In this document: positions 8,824 through 18,210 of the stretch, in pieces
How positions within the stretch are numbered: the stretch's first letter is position 1
How the letters are laid out: every line of letters starts with the position of its first letter
Assembly: GCA_963727955.1 (NCBI GenBank)
Contig: CAVSII010000007.1
Span: 332,523 to 396,522, forward strand
DNA length: 64,000 nt
Direction: 5' to 3'
Source of the DNA: Bog-756 sp963727955
GTDB lineage: Bacteria; Actinomycetota; Acidimicrobiia; Acidimicrobiales; RAAP-2
Translations under genes and position numbers: made by a program
Notes under the pieces: model-generated
Told to the model about the DNA's origin: nothing
Seen by the model: only the letters and a program-made list of their open reading frames with translations
The model's database searches: none

Positions 8824-9975
8824 TTGGGTTCCGTGCAGAAACAACGGGTGGCCATCGTCCTGGTCGGGGTGGTCCTGGTCGGAACCACAATCTTCGCGGT
8901 GAGGATGGCGACCGCAGCTCCAACGTCGACGACCTCAGCGAACCAGATCTCGACCATCTCGCTGAAGGTGGCGCATCCCTACAAGCCCAAAGCCGCACCA
9001 GGCTCGACGGACGATTACCACTGCACCCTGTTCAATCCCCACGTCACCAAGAACTCGTACATCATCTCCAGCCAGTTCTTCCCCGGGAGTACCGAGGTCC
9101 ATCACGCTGCTCTCTACCTGGTGTCGCCGTCGCTGTCGGCAACGGCGGAACGGGACAACGAAGTGGGAAAGGGCTGGACCTGCTTCGGGGAAGGGGCATT
9201 GCCGAATACGGGCATCGGTGACCTCTCCCAAGTGCCGCTGCTCAGTTTCTGGGCCCCTGGCCACGGCGCAGATGACCTCCCCGAGGGGACCGGGGTCGTG
9301 CTCCCGGCTGGAAGCCTGGTCATCATGCAGGTTCACTACAACCTGCTGGTCGGGGACAAGCCGGTGCAGAACTCGCTGGTTCTGCGTACGGTGCCCCTCT
9401 CCACTCCGCTGCTGCCCCTGCACCTTGATCTGATGCTGGCCCCACCCGACATCCCGTGCCCGGCGGGCGTGACCGGCCCGCTGTGCGACCGTGCCGCCTC
9501 ACTGGCCAACCAAGGCCAACGCTTCGGCCAAAGCGCCGTCGAGGAGGTGAACGGGATCGAAGCCCTGTGCGGGAACAACCCGTCTGATCCACCGGTGGGC
9601 GACTCTACTTCCTGCAACTCGTCCATCGAGAAGAGCGGCTACATCGTCAGGGTCCAAGCGCACATGCACCTATTGGGCCGAACCTTCAAGATGGTCCTCA
9701 ACCCGGGAACACCCCAGGCGCTGACCGTTCTGAACGTCCCCAACTACGACTTCCATGACCAGCGCTCCTACAACTTGACCGCACCCATCCGTGTCACCGC
9801 CGGCGAGCCGGTAAAGATCACCTGTGGCTACGATCCATCTCTGGCTCAAGAGCTACCTGCTTTGCGTAAGGCCCCGCCCCACTTCGTGACCTGGGGCGAC
9901 GGATCGTCGGACGAGATGTGCATCGGTATCGCCTGGACGTCGGCCACCCTCCCGGACCGTAACGACAGCCTCTAG
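8824..9975 (+). CDS. Secreted copper type II monooxygenase-like protein (PHM/DBH catalytic fold)
   Basis: 383 aa. Residues 8-30 form a signal anchor or signal peptide. The metal ligands of the peptidylglycine/dopamine monooxygenase fold are all in place: His93-His94 ('EVHHAAL') and His171 ('QVHYNL') for the first copper, His280 and His282 ('QAHMHLLG') and Met365 ('SSDEMCIG') for the second. Family enzymes hydroxylate C-H bonds with copper, oxygen and a reductant such as ascorbate. Several cysteine pairs suggest disulfides. The start may be TTG 8824, with GGAG upstream, or GTG 8833. No clear partner gene; it lies just beyond the IS256 element. Confidence 0.82.
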   Translation: MGSVQKQRVAIVLVGVVLVGTTIFAVRMATAAPTSTTSANQISTISLKVAHPYKPKAAPGSTDDYHCTLFNPHVTKNSYIISSQFFPGSTEVHHAALYLVSPSLSATAERDNEVGKGWTCFGEGALPNTGIGDLSQVPLLSFWAPGHGADDLPEGTGVVLPAGSLVIMQVHYNLLVGDKPVQNSLVLRTVPLSTPLLPLHLDLMLAPPDIPCPAGVTGPLCDRAASLANQGQRFGQSAVEEVNGIEALCGNNPSDPPVGDSTSCNSSIEKSGYIVRVQAHMHLLGRTFKMVLNPGTPQALTVLNVPNYDFHDQRSYNLTAPIRVTAGEPVKITCGYDPSLAQELPALRKAPPHFVTWGDGSSDEMCIGIAWTSATLPDRNDSL

Positions 9976-10117
9976 TCCTTCCGGTCCACCGGATGAGGTT
10001 GCACATCCACCTGCGCAGAGCTCCCTTACTGGGCCCGCCGATGCCAGAGAGATTCGGATGGGCCGGTCGGCCCCTGGTGCGCAGGACAGCTCGTTGCGGT
10101 AGTCGTAGTCTCGGCAG

Positions 10118-10768
10118 ATGGCGCACACCTATTCTTCCCTCGAGGTCCTCGCTGCATGCCAAGGGGTCAGAGATCGATCGATCACTCTGCTGCGCTCTGC
10201 CGGTGAGGAGCAGGCGTCGAGCATGGTTCCGACCTGCCCCATCTGGACCGCCAAGGAACTGGCCTGCCACATGTACGGGGTGTGCGACGACATTCTCAAC
10301 GGTCGCCTCGAGGGTATTGGGTCCGCCGAAAGGACCGAGGCCCAAGTCGAGCGGCACGGCTCGAAGTCGCTCGATGAACTCGTGGACGAGTGGGCAGCCT
10401 CGGCTGCTGCCTTCGACGAGATCGTGCCGCAGTTCCCTGAGCCGGCCAACTACCAACTCGTCATGGACCAGGCAACCCACGAGCACGACCTTCGACTGGC
10501 CCTGGCGTCACCGGGTGCCCATGACGACCTTTCACTGGCCATCGGGGCCGAATTCATGCTCATCAGCATCCGACGCGCCGACGTCGAGCTGGCCGAGCAG
10601 ATCGAAGGGCTCGGCCTCTCAGACTTTGAGCTCCTCCGCGCCCTCACCGGCCGGCGCTCGGTAGCTCAGCTCGAGGCGATGGGCATCGCCGCCGAGGAGC
10701 TGGCCCGGCTCCTCGACCACACCCCGATGACCATCGTCGAGATCGATCTCGTCGAGGGAGCCGGCTGA
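10118..10768 (+). CDS. Maleylpyruvate isomerase-like / DinB-fold protein (possibly mycothiol-dependent)
   Basis: 216 aa. The N-terminal four-helix bundle has the MDMPI-type run 'VPTCPIWTAKELACHMYGV' and later 'DQATHEHDLRLAL', giving the family's metal-binding histidines (in 'ACH' and 'HEHD'). Members of this DinB-like family are metal-dependent, mycothiol-using transferases or isomerases, though many have no known substrate. ATG 10118 begins a good N-terminal helix. The SRPBCC gene follows within about 30 bp, so the two may be co-expressed. Confidence 0.8.
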   Translation: MAHTYSSLEVLAACQGVRDRSITLLRSAGEEQASSMVPTCPIWTAKELACHMYGVCDDILNGRLEGIGSAERTEAQVERHGSKSLDELVDEWAASAAAFDEIVPQFPEPANYQLVMDQATHEHDLRLALASPGAHDDLSLAIGAEFMLISIRRADVELAEQIEGLGLSDFELLRALTGRRSVAQLEAMGIAAEELARLLDHTPMTIVEIDLVEGAG

Positions 10769-10799
10769 GGAATTGTTCGACTCCCGACCGAGGCCTGTG

Positions 10800-11273
10800 G
10801 TGAAATTCGATTCTATGAGCAAGAGAACAGAAGTTGTCCGCGACATGGCCGCTCCTCCCGACCGGGTGTGGGCCGCTATTTCTGATGTGACACGCATGGG
10901 CGAGTGGTCCGAGGAATGCCGAGCCTGCGAGTGGCACGAGGGCTACGACGGTCCCGTCGTGGGCGCTACCTTCGATGGCCACAACCGGAACGGGGAGCAC
11001 GAATGGACCACGCAAGGCAAGGTCATCGAAGCGGACCCCGGGCGAGCTTTCGCCTTTGAGTGCTCGATGATGGATTTCCACTACTCGACCTGGGGATACC
11101 GAATCGATCCGACCGAATCGGGCTGCCGTGTGACTGAGTGGAATGAGGACCTGCGGCCCGAGTCTGTCATGGAGTTCAGCAAGCAGACCTCTGGTGTCGA
11201 TGATCGAGCCGAGCGAAACCGTCGAACCATGAGGGGAACCCTTGAACGTCTTGCCGACGCCCTCTCCAGTTGA
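10800..11273 (+). CDS. SRPBCC (START/polyketide cyclase-like) family protein
   Basis: About 157 aa. It shows the standard hydrophobic-cavity pattern: 'VVRDMAAPPDRVWAAISDVTRMGEWSEECRACEW', a central 'VGATFDGHNRNG', then 'WGYRIDPTESGCRVTEW' and a long C-terminal helix. Family members bind or modify hydrophobic ligands. GTG 10800 follows GAGG; ATG 10815 is also possible. Soluble and cytoplasmic. The ligand is unknown. Confidence 0.82.
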   Translation: MKFDSMSKRTEVVRDMAAPPDRVWAAISDVTRMGEWSEECRACEWHEGYDGPVVGATFDGHNRNGEHEWTTQGKVIEADPGRAFAFECSMMDFHYSTWGYRIDPTESGCRVTEWNEDLRPESVMEFSKQTSGVDDRAERNRRTMRGTLERLADALSS

Positions 11274-11470
11274 TTGCCCGCCCGGTAGCTGGGCTGGCGC
11301 TGGTGGCGACCGCTGGCAGAGTGTCTTCGACGCCGGGCGAAAATCGTATCGATAAGTTTCGTGATCGCGTTCTTCCGGGCACGTGTATCTCCCGAGCGAC
11401 TTGAGCTCGACTGCCGAGAGCAAGGTTCGGCTACCGGGGCGAAGTCTCTCCATCGGGCAAGCTGGATGGT

Positions 11471-12012
11471 GTGAGCATCGCCTTTCGGCCACTGTCGGCC
11501 GACGACTTTCCCAAGCTGGCAGCGTGGCTCGCCGCCCCGCACGTGGAGGAGTGGTGGCCAGAGCCGCATGATCTTGCATCCGTCAGAGACGGGTACCTGT
11601 CGGCGGTTCGGGGGTCGATACGACCGAAGGATTCATCATCCTCAATGACGGATCCCCGATTGGCTACATCCAGCGATACAGGTTCGCTGATGAACCCGAG
11701 TGGCGACGAACAGTTGCTGCGGCTGTGGACGCTGTAGACGAGGCCGCCGGGATCGACTATCTCATCGGAGAAGCGGCCATGACCGGCCGGGGACTCGGCT
11801 CTGAGGCGATCAGGGCCTTTGTCGTTGAACTCTGGAAGAGATTCGCAGACATCACGATGGTTGTCGTCGCAGTTCAACAACGGAACCTCGCCTCCTGGCA
11901 TGCACTGGAGAAGGCCGGATTCCAGCGAGAGTGGGCCGGAAAGCTCGACACCGACGATCCCAGTGACCAAGGACCAGCGTTCCTCTATGTCCGGTCACGG
12001 CCTTTGCAGTGA
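11471..12012 (+). pseudogene. GNAT acetyltransferase (AAC(6')-like), frameshifted in a G tract near 11610
   Basis: The N-terminal part (GTG 11471) reads 'MSIAFRPLSADDFPKLAAWL', with 'HVEEWW' and 'RDGYLSAVRG' typical of aminoglycoside 6'-N-acetyltransferase-like GNATs. After a run of five G at about 11610-11614 the frame changes. The +1 frame carries the rest: 'TTEGFIILNDGSPIGYIQRYRF', the acetyl-CoA loop 'GRGLGSEAIRAF' and 'NLASWHALEKAGF'. Restoring a sixth G would give one continuous protein of about 180 aa. Either a real one-base deletion or a homopolymer consensus error. Substrate unknown. Confidence 0.8.
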
Positions 12013-12142
12013 ACATCTGCTCACTGCCCCTGCAGATCCGAGACCGGAGCGTCGCGCCACCCCAGGTCGGACGGGCACCGGGTCACCTCCCGTCGACAGC
12101 CACGGGAGCGTCGCGTGGAGGTCGGAGTGCCATGATTGCCCA

Positions 12143-12823
12143 ATGGGCACGAAATGGGCTCCACGACTGCTTGCCGCCCTCTCGTGTCTCATGCGCAGTG
12201 TGGCGGCCACAAACTGCGGCTCGTCTCCGGGCCCACAAAGTAGCCTCCGGACAGCTCAAGCGGCAGCAATACGTGCAACCCGCGCCGCTTTCCTGGCCCA
12301 GTACTTGGCGATCCCGCACGGAGCTCCTCGTGTCGTGGAGACGTACCTACAAGAGCCGCCTACGACCTACGTAATGCGTTATTTCGTGCCCGCCACCCAC
12401 TATCTGGCCGTGACCGAGACCCGCAACGGCCGTACGACTCTTTGTCTGCCGGAGGGGACGAACTCAGGATGTCTGGTGGGAGCTGTCGTCTCGCCTGTGA
12501 CAAGAGGGCCCCTCTCTCCTGTCTATGTTGTGGACCAACTCCGGCAGGCAGGGGGACGGATCGCGGCGAATGACGTGGCGACTGCCACCATCGCCGGTCA
12601 ACCCGCCACCTGCTTTACCCTTACCCCACCTCCAGCGGTGGGCACTCCCGTCGACGAAACGACCCACCGCCATCCAAAGGTCTGCCTGACGAGCGGAGGG
12701 GTACTGGCAGAGTTGGGGAACCCTGAGCGGGGCGGTCTGGCGTTGAGTCGACTTGACACCGAAGTGTCGGCCGCAGATTTGAAACAGATGACAGCAGCGC
12801 CGCCTTTGCCTGCCCGGGGTTGA
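12143..12823 (+). CDS. Putative exported protein, unknown function
   Basis: 226 aa from ATG 12143. The N-terminus is hydrophobic with a basic start ('MGTKWAPRLLAALSCL') and a possible lipobox-like 'AATNC', so export is likely. The body is strand-rich with 'YFVPATHYLAVTETRNGRTTLC' and several cysteines, and the C-terminus is 'LDTEVSAADLKQMTAAPPLP'. I do not recognise a family; a LolA-like or DUF-type fold is possible. The frame is open far upstream over the GNAT gene, which is not meaningful. Confidence 0.55.
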   Translation: MGTKWAPRLLAALSCLMRSVAATNCGSSPGPQSSLRTAQAAAIRATRAAFLAQYLAIPHGAPRVVETYLQEPPTTYVMRYFVPATHYLAVTETRNGRTTLCLPEGTNSGCLVGAVVSPVTRGPLSPVYVVDQLRQAGGRIAANDVATATIAGQPATCFTLTPPPAVGTPVDETTHRHPKVCLTSGGVLAELGNPERGGLALSRLDTEVSAADLKQMTAAPPLPARG

Positions 12824-12937
12824 GCCTTATCTCCTGGTGCCCGCCATGGCCGGTCGTCGACGGACGGTGCCCCGGAGCGCTGGTTGGGCGACGGCCACCA
12901 ACTGTTGCTCTTCGAAGAGGCGTCGGCGGGAGATCGG

Positions 12938-13313
12938 CTAGGGACCAGTCCCTTCTGCAGCGGTGCCCGTCGCCGGTGCTTTGAAGAGATCCAGTCTGAT
13001 GCAGCTGTGGACCATCTCGTCAAGAACATTGCCGATCGACTCAGCGCTGTGGGTCGGAACGGCAATGCTGAGACCCTTGCCTTCATTGCGGATCTGGAGG
13101 ATCCTGGGCGGACTCTGCGGCGGCAACCAATGCGCTGTACAGCGTGAACGTCATAGGGTCTTTGGCCCAAGTCCGAACGTAGCTACATGCTTTGGCATTG
13201 GTCCGGTTGCGCGAAGGAGAAGTGGATGCTGAAGAACTGGGATGCGTGGTTGTCGAGCACCCGCCAACACACAACGCCAGCCCAACCGTGCCTGCGACAA
13301 GCCAGCGGCGCAT
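12938..13313 (-). pseudogene. Small lipoprotein gene, apparently frameshifted near 13090-13110
   Basis: ATG 13313 on the minus strand starts a clear lipoprotein signal ('MRRWLVAGTVGLALCVGGC', lipobox VGGC) followed by a Ser/Thr-rich linker and 'ACSYVRTWAKDPMTFTLYSAL'. It then stops at 13083. The +1 frame continues as 'ILQIRNEGKGLSIAVPTHSA' and ends with a helix ('SIGNVLDEMVHSCIRLDLF') at 12938. Joining the parts gives about 125 aa. Unknown function; probably anchored outside the membrane. The join is an inference from how well the two halves match a single compact protein. Confidence 0.5.
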
Positions 13314-13390
13314 GAGCCACTGTAGGCCTGTGGGGCGGGATTGCGGTGCCGTGACAATCCCGGCCACGGGATCGTACCCGGGTCGGGCAA

Positions 13391-13621
13391 CTAAGTGGTA
13401 CCGACGCTCCCGCGGGTCACATCCCAGTAGCGGCGCGTGGCGATGACGGTCCAGACCGCTTCGACCACACCAAACGGCCATGCCCCGGACAGGAATCCAT
13501 ATGCGCTGGACAGGCCACAGCCCAAGGCGAAGGCAAGGATGAATCCAGGGCCACGTCGCTCCAACCCGTACATCACCATCATGAACGTAAGCACGACAAT
13601 CCCGAAAACGGTGAGGATCAT
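13391..13621 (-). CDS. Small integral membrane protein, unknown function
   Basis: 76 aa with two hydrophobic stretches ('MILTVFGIVVLTFMMVMYGL' and 'GFILAFALGCGLSSAYGFL') separated by a charged turn 'ERRGPG', then 'FGVVEAVWTVIATRRYW'. This layout is common in small actinobacterial membrane proteins with no known role. It lies upstream of the lipoprotein gene on the same strand, about 77 bp away. Confidence 0.6.
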   Translation of the reverse strand: MILTVFGIVVLTFMMVMYGLERRGPGFILAFALGCGLSSAYGFLSGAWPFGVVEAVWTVIATRRYWDVTRGSVGTT

Positions 13622-13773
13622 CTGCTCACGCTAGGGCACCGCGGGCAATCTCAGATCGCAGCATACGCAGGCGTTATCGATGGTGACCGAACGTAACCGG
13701 TGGGTGTCCGTTCCACCTGACATTGTTTGCGAGAAGGCTGGATCCCCGCGCCGCATGGGAGAAGACTGTCCAC

Positions 13774-14733
13774 ATGCCATTGCCATCAACCTTCACCATG
13801 ATGTTCGATGTCGAATATCCGATTGCGTTGGCCCCGATGGGGGGGTCGGCCGGAGGAATCCTCGCTGCAGCTGTATCCAACGCGGGCGGTCTCGGTCTCA
13901 TAGGGGTTGGCCGCGGTGACGTCGGGTGGATGGACCGTGAAGTTTCCCTCATCGTCGCTGGCACCGGTAAGCCGTGGGGTATCGGTTTCCAGAGCTGGGC
14001 AACGGATCCCAGGACGGTGTTGCGCGCCGTAGAACACGGACCGAGCACGGTGATGCTCTCCTTCGGAGATCCGACGACGCTTGCCGGGGTCATTCGCCAG
14101 TCCGATGCCCGCCTGATCATTCAGGTCGTTGACATGACTGAGGCGAGACAGGCGCTCGACGTTGGAGCCGATGTGATCGTGGCCCAGGGCACGGAAGCCG
14201 GCGGCCACGGTGGGACGCGAGCCACCATGTCGTTTGTACCGGCGGTGGTCGACCTGGCGGATCCCACGCCTGTTCTGGCGGCGGGAGGCATTGCTGACGG
14301 TCGGGGGCTCGCCGCTGCGCTCTCCCTGGGGGCTGCCGGGGCGCTGGTGGGGACCAGATTCCAGGCCAGCCGAGAGGCCCTCGTCGATGCCGAAGTGGTC
14401 AAGGCCATCCTGGACGGACGGGGTGACGACACAGAGCGGAGTCGAGTGCTCGACATCGCCCGCGAGTCCAAATGGCCGGCTCGATACACGGGTCGAACGC
14501 TCCGGAATGAATTCCTCGACCAGTGGCGGGATCGCGAGGCGGAACTGGAAGGCAACATGGAGGTCATCGCCGCCTACGGCGACGCCGAACGTAGGGGCGA
14601 CATGGGCGCGGTAGCGGTTTGGGCAAGTGAAGCGATCGATCTCATCACAGAATGTCGATCAGCCGGTGAGATCGCCAACAGCATGGCGACCGATGCGGAG
14701 GCAACCTTGAGGCGAATACTGGCAGAGCCGTAA
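13774..14733 (+). CDS. Nitronate monooxygenase (2-nitropropane dioxygenase-like) family protein
   Basis: 319 aa FMN-binding TIM barrel. 'YPIALAPMGGSAGGILAAAVSNAGGLGLIG' is the family's N-terminal signature, and 'VIVAQGTEAGGHGG' carries the conserved histidine of the active site; 'PVLAAGGIADGRGLAAALSLGAAGALVGTRF' is the phosphate-binding end. Such enzymes oxidise alkyl nitronates or act on related substrates. ATG 13774 is chosen because upstream residues do not resemble the family. No operon partner. Confidence 0.92.
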   Translation: MPLPSTFTMMFDVEYPIALAPMGGSAGGILAAAVSNAGGLGLIGVGRGDVGWMDREVSLIVAGTGKPWGIGFQSWATDPRTVLRAVEHGPSTVMLSFGDPTTLAGVIRQSDARLIIQVVDMTEARQALDVGADVIVAQGTEAGGHGGTRATMSFVPAVVDLADPTPVLAAGGIADGRGLAAALSLGAAGALVGTRFQASREALVDAEVVKAILDGRGDDTERSRVLDIARESKWPARYTGRTLRNEFLDQWRDREAELEGNMEVIAAYGDAERRGDMGAVAVWASEAIDLITECRSAGEIANSMATDAEATLRRILAEP

Positions 14734-15023
14734 CCGTCCCGCATCGCCGATTGCATTATCCACCTCGGAACCGGGCGGACGGCGTGGGACAGCGCCGGCT
14801 CACGTCGGGTGGAACCTGTTGACGGGTCCGACCTGTGACCCGCGCTTGGCCCTCGTCCTCCTGTTGCCGCTTGAGCCGGCGGCAAGTCCCCCTGTTCGAG
14901 TCGTGGGCCAACGGCGTCAATGGATGGGCCAGAGCCCAAAATAAAGCACCATACCGATCGAGTCGTGTTCGCTCGGGTTACTGTGACCAAGTCGGTAAAC
15001 AGGCAAACCAAAGGCGGTCAGTA

Positions 15024-15845
15024 GTGAGCAATCTCGTCGCGGTAACGGTTACAACAATTCCCGGGCTCGCCACCGGTGGCGCCACTGGATGTGCAACGGC
15101 CTCTCAGTGTGCGACCATCCCGAGCCAAATATCTGGGGGCAGCAGTGGTCTCAGCGTGGGATCCTCGTCTTCGTTCGGAATCTCGTCGATCGTGAGCGTC
15201 GTTGTCGAGGTCCTGGCCATAGCGTCGGTAGCGGCTTTAGTCGGCATCATCATCATTGCCGTGGTTGCCAATCGCGCCGATCCGGACCCGACGGGTCGCC
15301 GCCCCCAGTCCGTCTACTTCTTCGTGGTTTCTTTCGTCACGATCACAACCGGTATTTTCGGTTCGGCACTGTTCGTGGCCTCGCTCCTGTTGATTACGGC
15401 TCATCACTCCTCGTCCGCCGGTCATTCGATACTGCGGCTCATGCTGGTCAGCGCCTTGATCCTTGTCATAAGCCTGAAGTTCTTCCTGACCCACCTTCGC
15501 CGCGGCCTCGGCCTGGCACGAGCGGAAGGGGTGCCTTCTGGTCCGTCCCACAGGGTCGGGCAGAGCTACATTTCCGTCGTCTCCTTCGTCTCGATCTTGG
15601 CCCTTCTTGTCACCGGCGTTCTGACCATCTACCTCATCTTTGCCGTCGCTTCTCCGACGACGTTCGGATCCTTCGGAGGTCGGAGCGATTCGGTTCGGAT
15701 CTTGATCGAATCGCTCTATCTGGGTTTGGTGGGGGTGCTCGTGTTGCGGACTCACAGCTCCCTGCTGATCCCCAGACTCGCCCTCTTTGGTAGGACTTCG
15801 CCACCCGCCGACAACCCGCTTCCTCCGAATGTGGACATGGACTGA
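15024..15845 (+). CDS. Polytopic membrane protein, unknown function
   Basis: About 273 aa with at least five hydrophobic segments, for example 'VEVLAIASVAALVGIIIIAVVA', 'YFFVVSFVTITTGIFGSAL', 'LMLVSALILVISLKFFL', 'YISVVSFVSILALLVTGVL' and 'LIESLYLGLVGVLVL'. Two copies of a 'VVSFV(T/S)I' pattern hint at an internal duplication. GTG 15024 follows AAAGGCGG. The frame is open upstream, but that part is not hydrophobic and does not look coding. No family recognised. Confidence 0.6.
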   Translation: MSNLVAVTVTTIPGLATGGATGCATASQCATIPSQISGGSSGLSVGSSSSFGISSIVSVVVEVLAIASVAALVGIIIIAVVANRADPDPTGRRPQSVYFFVVSFVTITTGIFGSALFVASLLLITAHHSSSAGHSILRLMLVSALILVISLKFFLTHLRRGLGLARAEGVPSGPSHRVGQSYISVVSFVSILALLVTGVLTIYLIFAVASPTTFGSFGGRSDSVRILIESLYLGLVGVLVLRTHSSLLIPRLALFGRTSPPADNPLPPNVDMD

Positions 15846-15997
15846 TCTCATTTGTGGAGGGGGGGTCGGTCGGCAATGCCTGCGCATGCGCCGCCGTGGC
15901 AGCCGGCCGGCCGGCCCGCGCCACCAGCTGTCGGGGGGATACCTGCCGCTCGGTCCGGCCGCTCGGTCATCGTGCCCAACGATGCGGTCAGCTCGAT

Positions 15998-16906
15998 CTA
16001 CGGCGTGAGTAGATCGGCCCGCTCCCGGAGTGCCCTTTTGCGGTCCTCGGCGCCGAGAGCTGCGGGTTCCGTCGCGTCGATGAAGTCGACCAGCGCGTCC
16101 ACGAACTGCTCCGGAACCTCGATCTGGGGGAAGTGACCTACACCCTCGATGATCACCAGGCGGCTGCCCGGCACGGCCTCGTGCGCCGAGTAGGCGTGGT
16201 CCACCGGAATGATGTCATCCCGTTCCCCCCAGACGATCAGAGTCGGCATCGAGGCCGCCAGGTAGAGCCGATCCATGGCGCTGATCGTTTGACCCCCGGG
16301 GTCGATGACTGCCTTGATGGTACGGGCGAACGCCTGGCGGTTCTCCGCCTCTGCCAGCGATGCGTACGCGCTCCACATCTCGGCGATACGACCCAGGCGG
16401 ATGCCTCGGTTGTTGATGGCCCGTAACAGGCTGTCTCCCCAATCGCGGACAAAGCCCGGGAAGATCCCGGGCATCACGTACTCGCTGCCCGGCAGCGTCA
16501 TGAACCGGAGCATCCAGTTCACTTCTCGTCCTAAGCCGCCGCTGTCGACGAGGACGAGCCGTTCGCATCGCTCAGGATGCTGGTAGGCGAGCTGCATGGC
16601 TACCCCTCCACCGAAAGACTGGCCAACCACGGAGGCCCGGTCGATGTCGAGGACCTCGAGCAGGTCCCGGATTCCGGTGGCGAACGCACCGAGCGAGTAG
16701 TCCCCGACGGGCTTCTCGGACTGACCATGACCCATGAGGTCCGGCGCAACGACCGTGAAGCGATCACTCAAACGGGGGATGACGTCCCGCCAGGTCCGCG
16801 AGCTGCTGGCAATGCCGTGGAGGAGAAGGAGTGCCGGCCCGCTTCCCTCCATCCGGTACGCCATGTCGTGGCCGTGGATCGAGACGTGGTCAAGTTGGCC
16901 TTCCAT
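15998..16906 (-). CDS. Alpha/beta hydrolase
   Basis: 302 aa. Oxyanion region 'LLLHGIASSSRTWRDVIPRL', nucleophile elbow 'VVGQSFGGGVAMQLA' (Ser), acid in 'VWGERDDIIPVDHA' (Asp) and catalytic His in 'EGVGHFPQIE' make a complete triad. The sequence resembles ring-cleavage-product hydrolases and epoxide-hydrolase-like proteins; the substrate is not decidable. ATG 16906 follows GAGGAGAATGAGGG. It is divergent from the LLM oxidoreductase at 17214. Confidence 0.92.
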   Translation of the reverse strand: MEGQLDHVSIHGHDMAYRMEGSGPALLLLHGIASSSRTWRDVIPRLSDRFTVVAPDLMGHGQSEKPVGDYSLGAFATGIRDLLEVLDIDRASVVGQSFGGGVAMQLAYQHPERCERLVLVDSGGLGREVNWMLRFMTLPGSEYVMPGIFPGFVRDWGDSLLRAINNRGIRLGRIAEMWSAYASLAEAENRQAFARTIKAVIDPGGQTISAMDRLYLAASMPTLIVWGERDDIIPVDHAYSAHEAVPGSRLVIIEGVGHFPQIEVPEQFVDALVDFIDATEPAALGAEDRKRALRERADLLTP

Positions 16907-17213
16907 ACCCTCATTCTCCTCCAATCGTGCGGCCTTGTTGTGCGCGGCCGATCCGGTAGTCCTCGAAATCCCGTCTTTGGCCACTTTCCACCGGCCAGAC
17001 GGGGCGGAGCAGGCCCGCCGGTAGGGGCGCGGGGAGAAGTACCGGTTGGCCTTCCGGGGTGCCTCTCCAGCTCGCCCTTGGTGCGCCGACCCCCCGACAG
17101 GCAAGACGTCTCGCGTGTGGCTGACCGACACCCCGGTGGCACCCCTACCCGGTCTCGTCGCTGGGCGACAGAGGTCTGCACGGTGGCCAGCCGACCGGAC
17201 GTAGCGTGGGCCC
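16907..17213. other. Divergent intergenic region between hydrolase and LLM oxidoreductase genes
   Basis: This 307-bp gap lies between two genes transcribed away from each other, so both promoters should be here. Open frames cross it but none has family resemblance or a convincing ribosome site. I see no clear palindrome. Confidence 0.5.
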
Positions 17214-18044
17214 ATGCGCTTCGCTTTCAAGACCTCGCCGCAGGACACGACCTGGACCGACATGCTCGCCGTGTGGAAGGTGGCCGACGACATCGAGCTG
17301 TTCGAGTCGGGCTGGACCTTCGACCACTTCTATCCGATCTTTGCCGACAGCACCGGCCCCTGCATGGAGGGCTGGGTCACCCTGACGGCGCTGGCCCAGG
17401 CCACCACCCGGCTGCGCATGGGGACTCTGGTGACCGGCATCCACTATCGCCACCCGGCCATCCTGGCCAACATGGCGACCACCCTCGACATCGTGTCCGG
17501 GGGCCGGCTGGAGCTCGGCATCGGGGCCGGATGGAACGAGGAGGAGTCGGGGGCCTACGGCATCGAGCTGGGCACGCCGGGCCAGCGCAGCGACCGCTTC
17601 GAGGAGGCGTGCGAGGTCATCGTCGGGCTCCTCACGCAGCAGACGACGACCTTCGAGGGCCGGTTCTACCAGCTGACCGACGCCCGCAACGAGCCCAAGC
17701 CTGTCCAGCGCCCCCACCCGCCGATCTGCATCGGCGGAAGTGGCGAGAGGAGGACGTTGCGAACCGCGGCCCGCTTCGCCCAGCATTGGAACTTCGTGGG
17801 TGGCACGCCTGAGGAATTCGCCCGCAAGCGCCACATCCTGCATCAGCACTGCGAGGACATCGGCCGCCACCCTGCGGACATTCTCCTCTCCAGCCACGTC
17901 ATATTCGCCGGCGACCCGAGGGCCACCGCCGAACAGGCCGCCGCACTGGCCGAGGTCGGCGCCGAACTGGGCATCGTCTACCTCCGACCGCCCCTGGATC
18001 CCGGCGTGCTCGAGCCGCTGGCCGCCGCCCTGGGCGAGCTCTAG
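17214..18044 (+). CDS. F420-dependent LLM-class (luciferase-like) oxidoreductase
   Basis: 276 aa bacterial-luciferase-like TIM barrel. 'ESGWTFDHFYPIF' near residue 31, 'TTRLRMGTLVTGIHYRHPAILANMATTLD', and 'GRLELGIGAGWNEEESGAYGI' are the flavin/F420-binding signature of the TIGR03560-type subgroup. Enzymes of this group usually use reduced F420 as hydride donor. ATG 17214 gives the expected N-terminus. It matches the F420 theme set by the first gene in the window. Confidence 0.9.
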   Translation: MRFAFKTSPQDTTWTDMLAVWKVADDIELFESGWTFDHFYPIFADSTGPCMEGWVTLTALAQATTRLRMGTLVTGIHYRHPAILANMATTLDIVSGGRLELGIGAGWNEEESGAYGIELGTPGQRSDRFEEACEVIVGLLTQQTTTFEGRFYQLTDARNEPKPVQRPHPPICIGGSGERRTLRTAARFAQHWNFVGGTPEEFARKRHILHQHCEDIGRHPADILLSSHVIFAGDPRATAEQAAALAEVGAELGIVYLRPPLDPGVLEPLAAALGEL

Positions 18045-18210
18045 AGATCCTCGGACCACGCCACCAAACATCCGGGGCCCCGGTGACGGCCATGCTCGGC
18101 CGGATGATCGTCCACCGACAGGATTTCCGTCGGCCCCTGGGCATGGCGCACTACCTGACCTGAGAATGTCTCGGTGACAGGCCCGGGGGGAAAACAGGGG
18201 GCACAAGCCT

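Noticed and set aside
15237..15887. 216-codon minus-strand frame
   Set aside because: It is antisense to the membrane protein at 15024-15845 and has charged low-complexity content.
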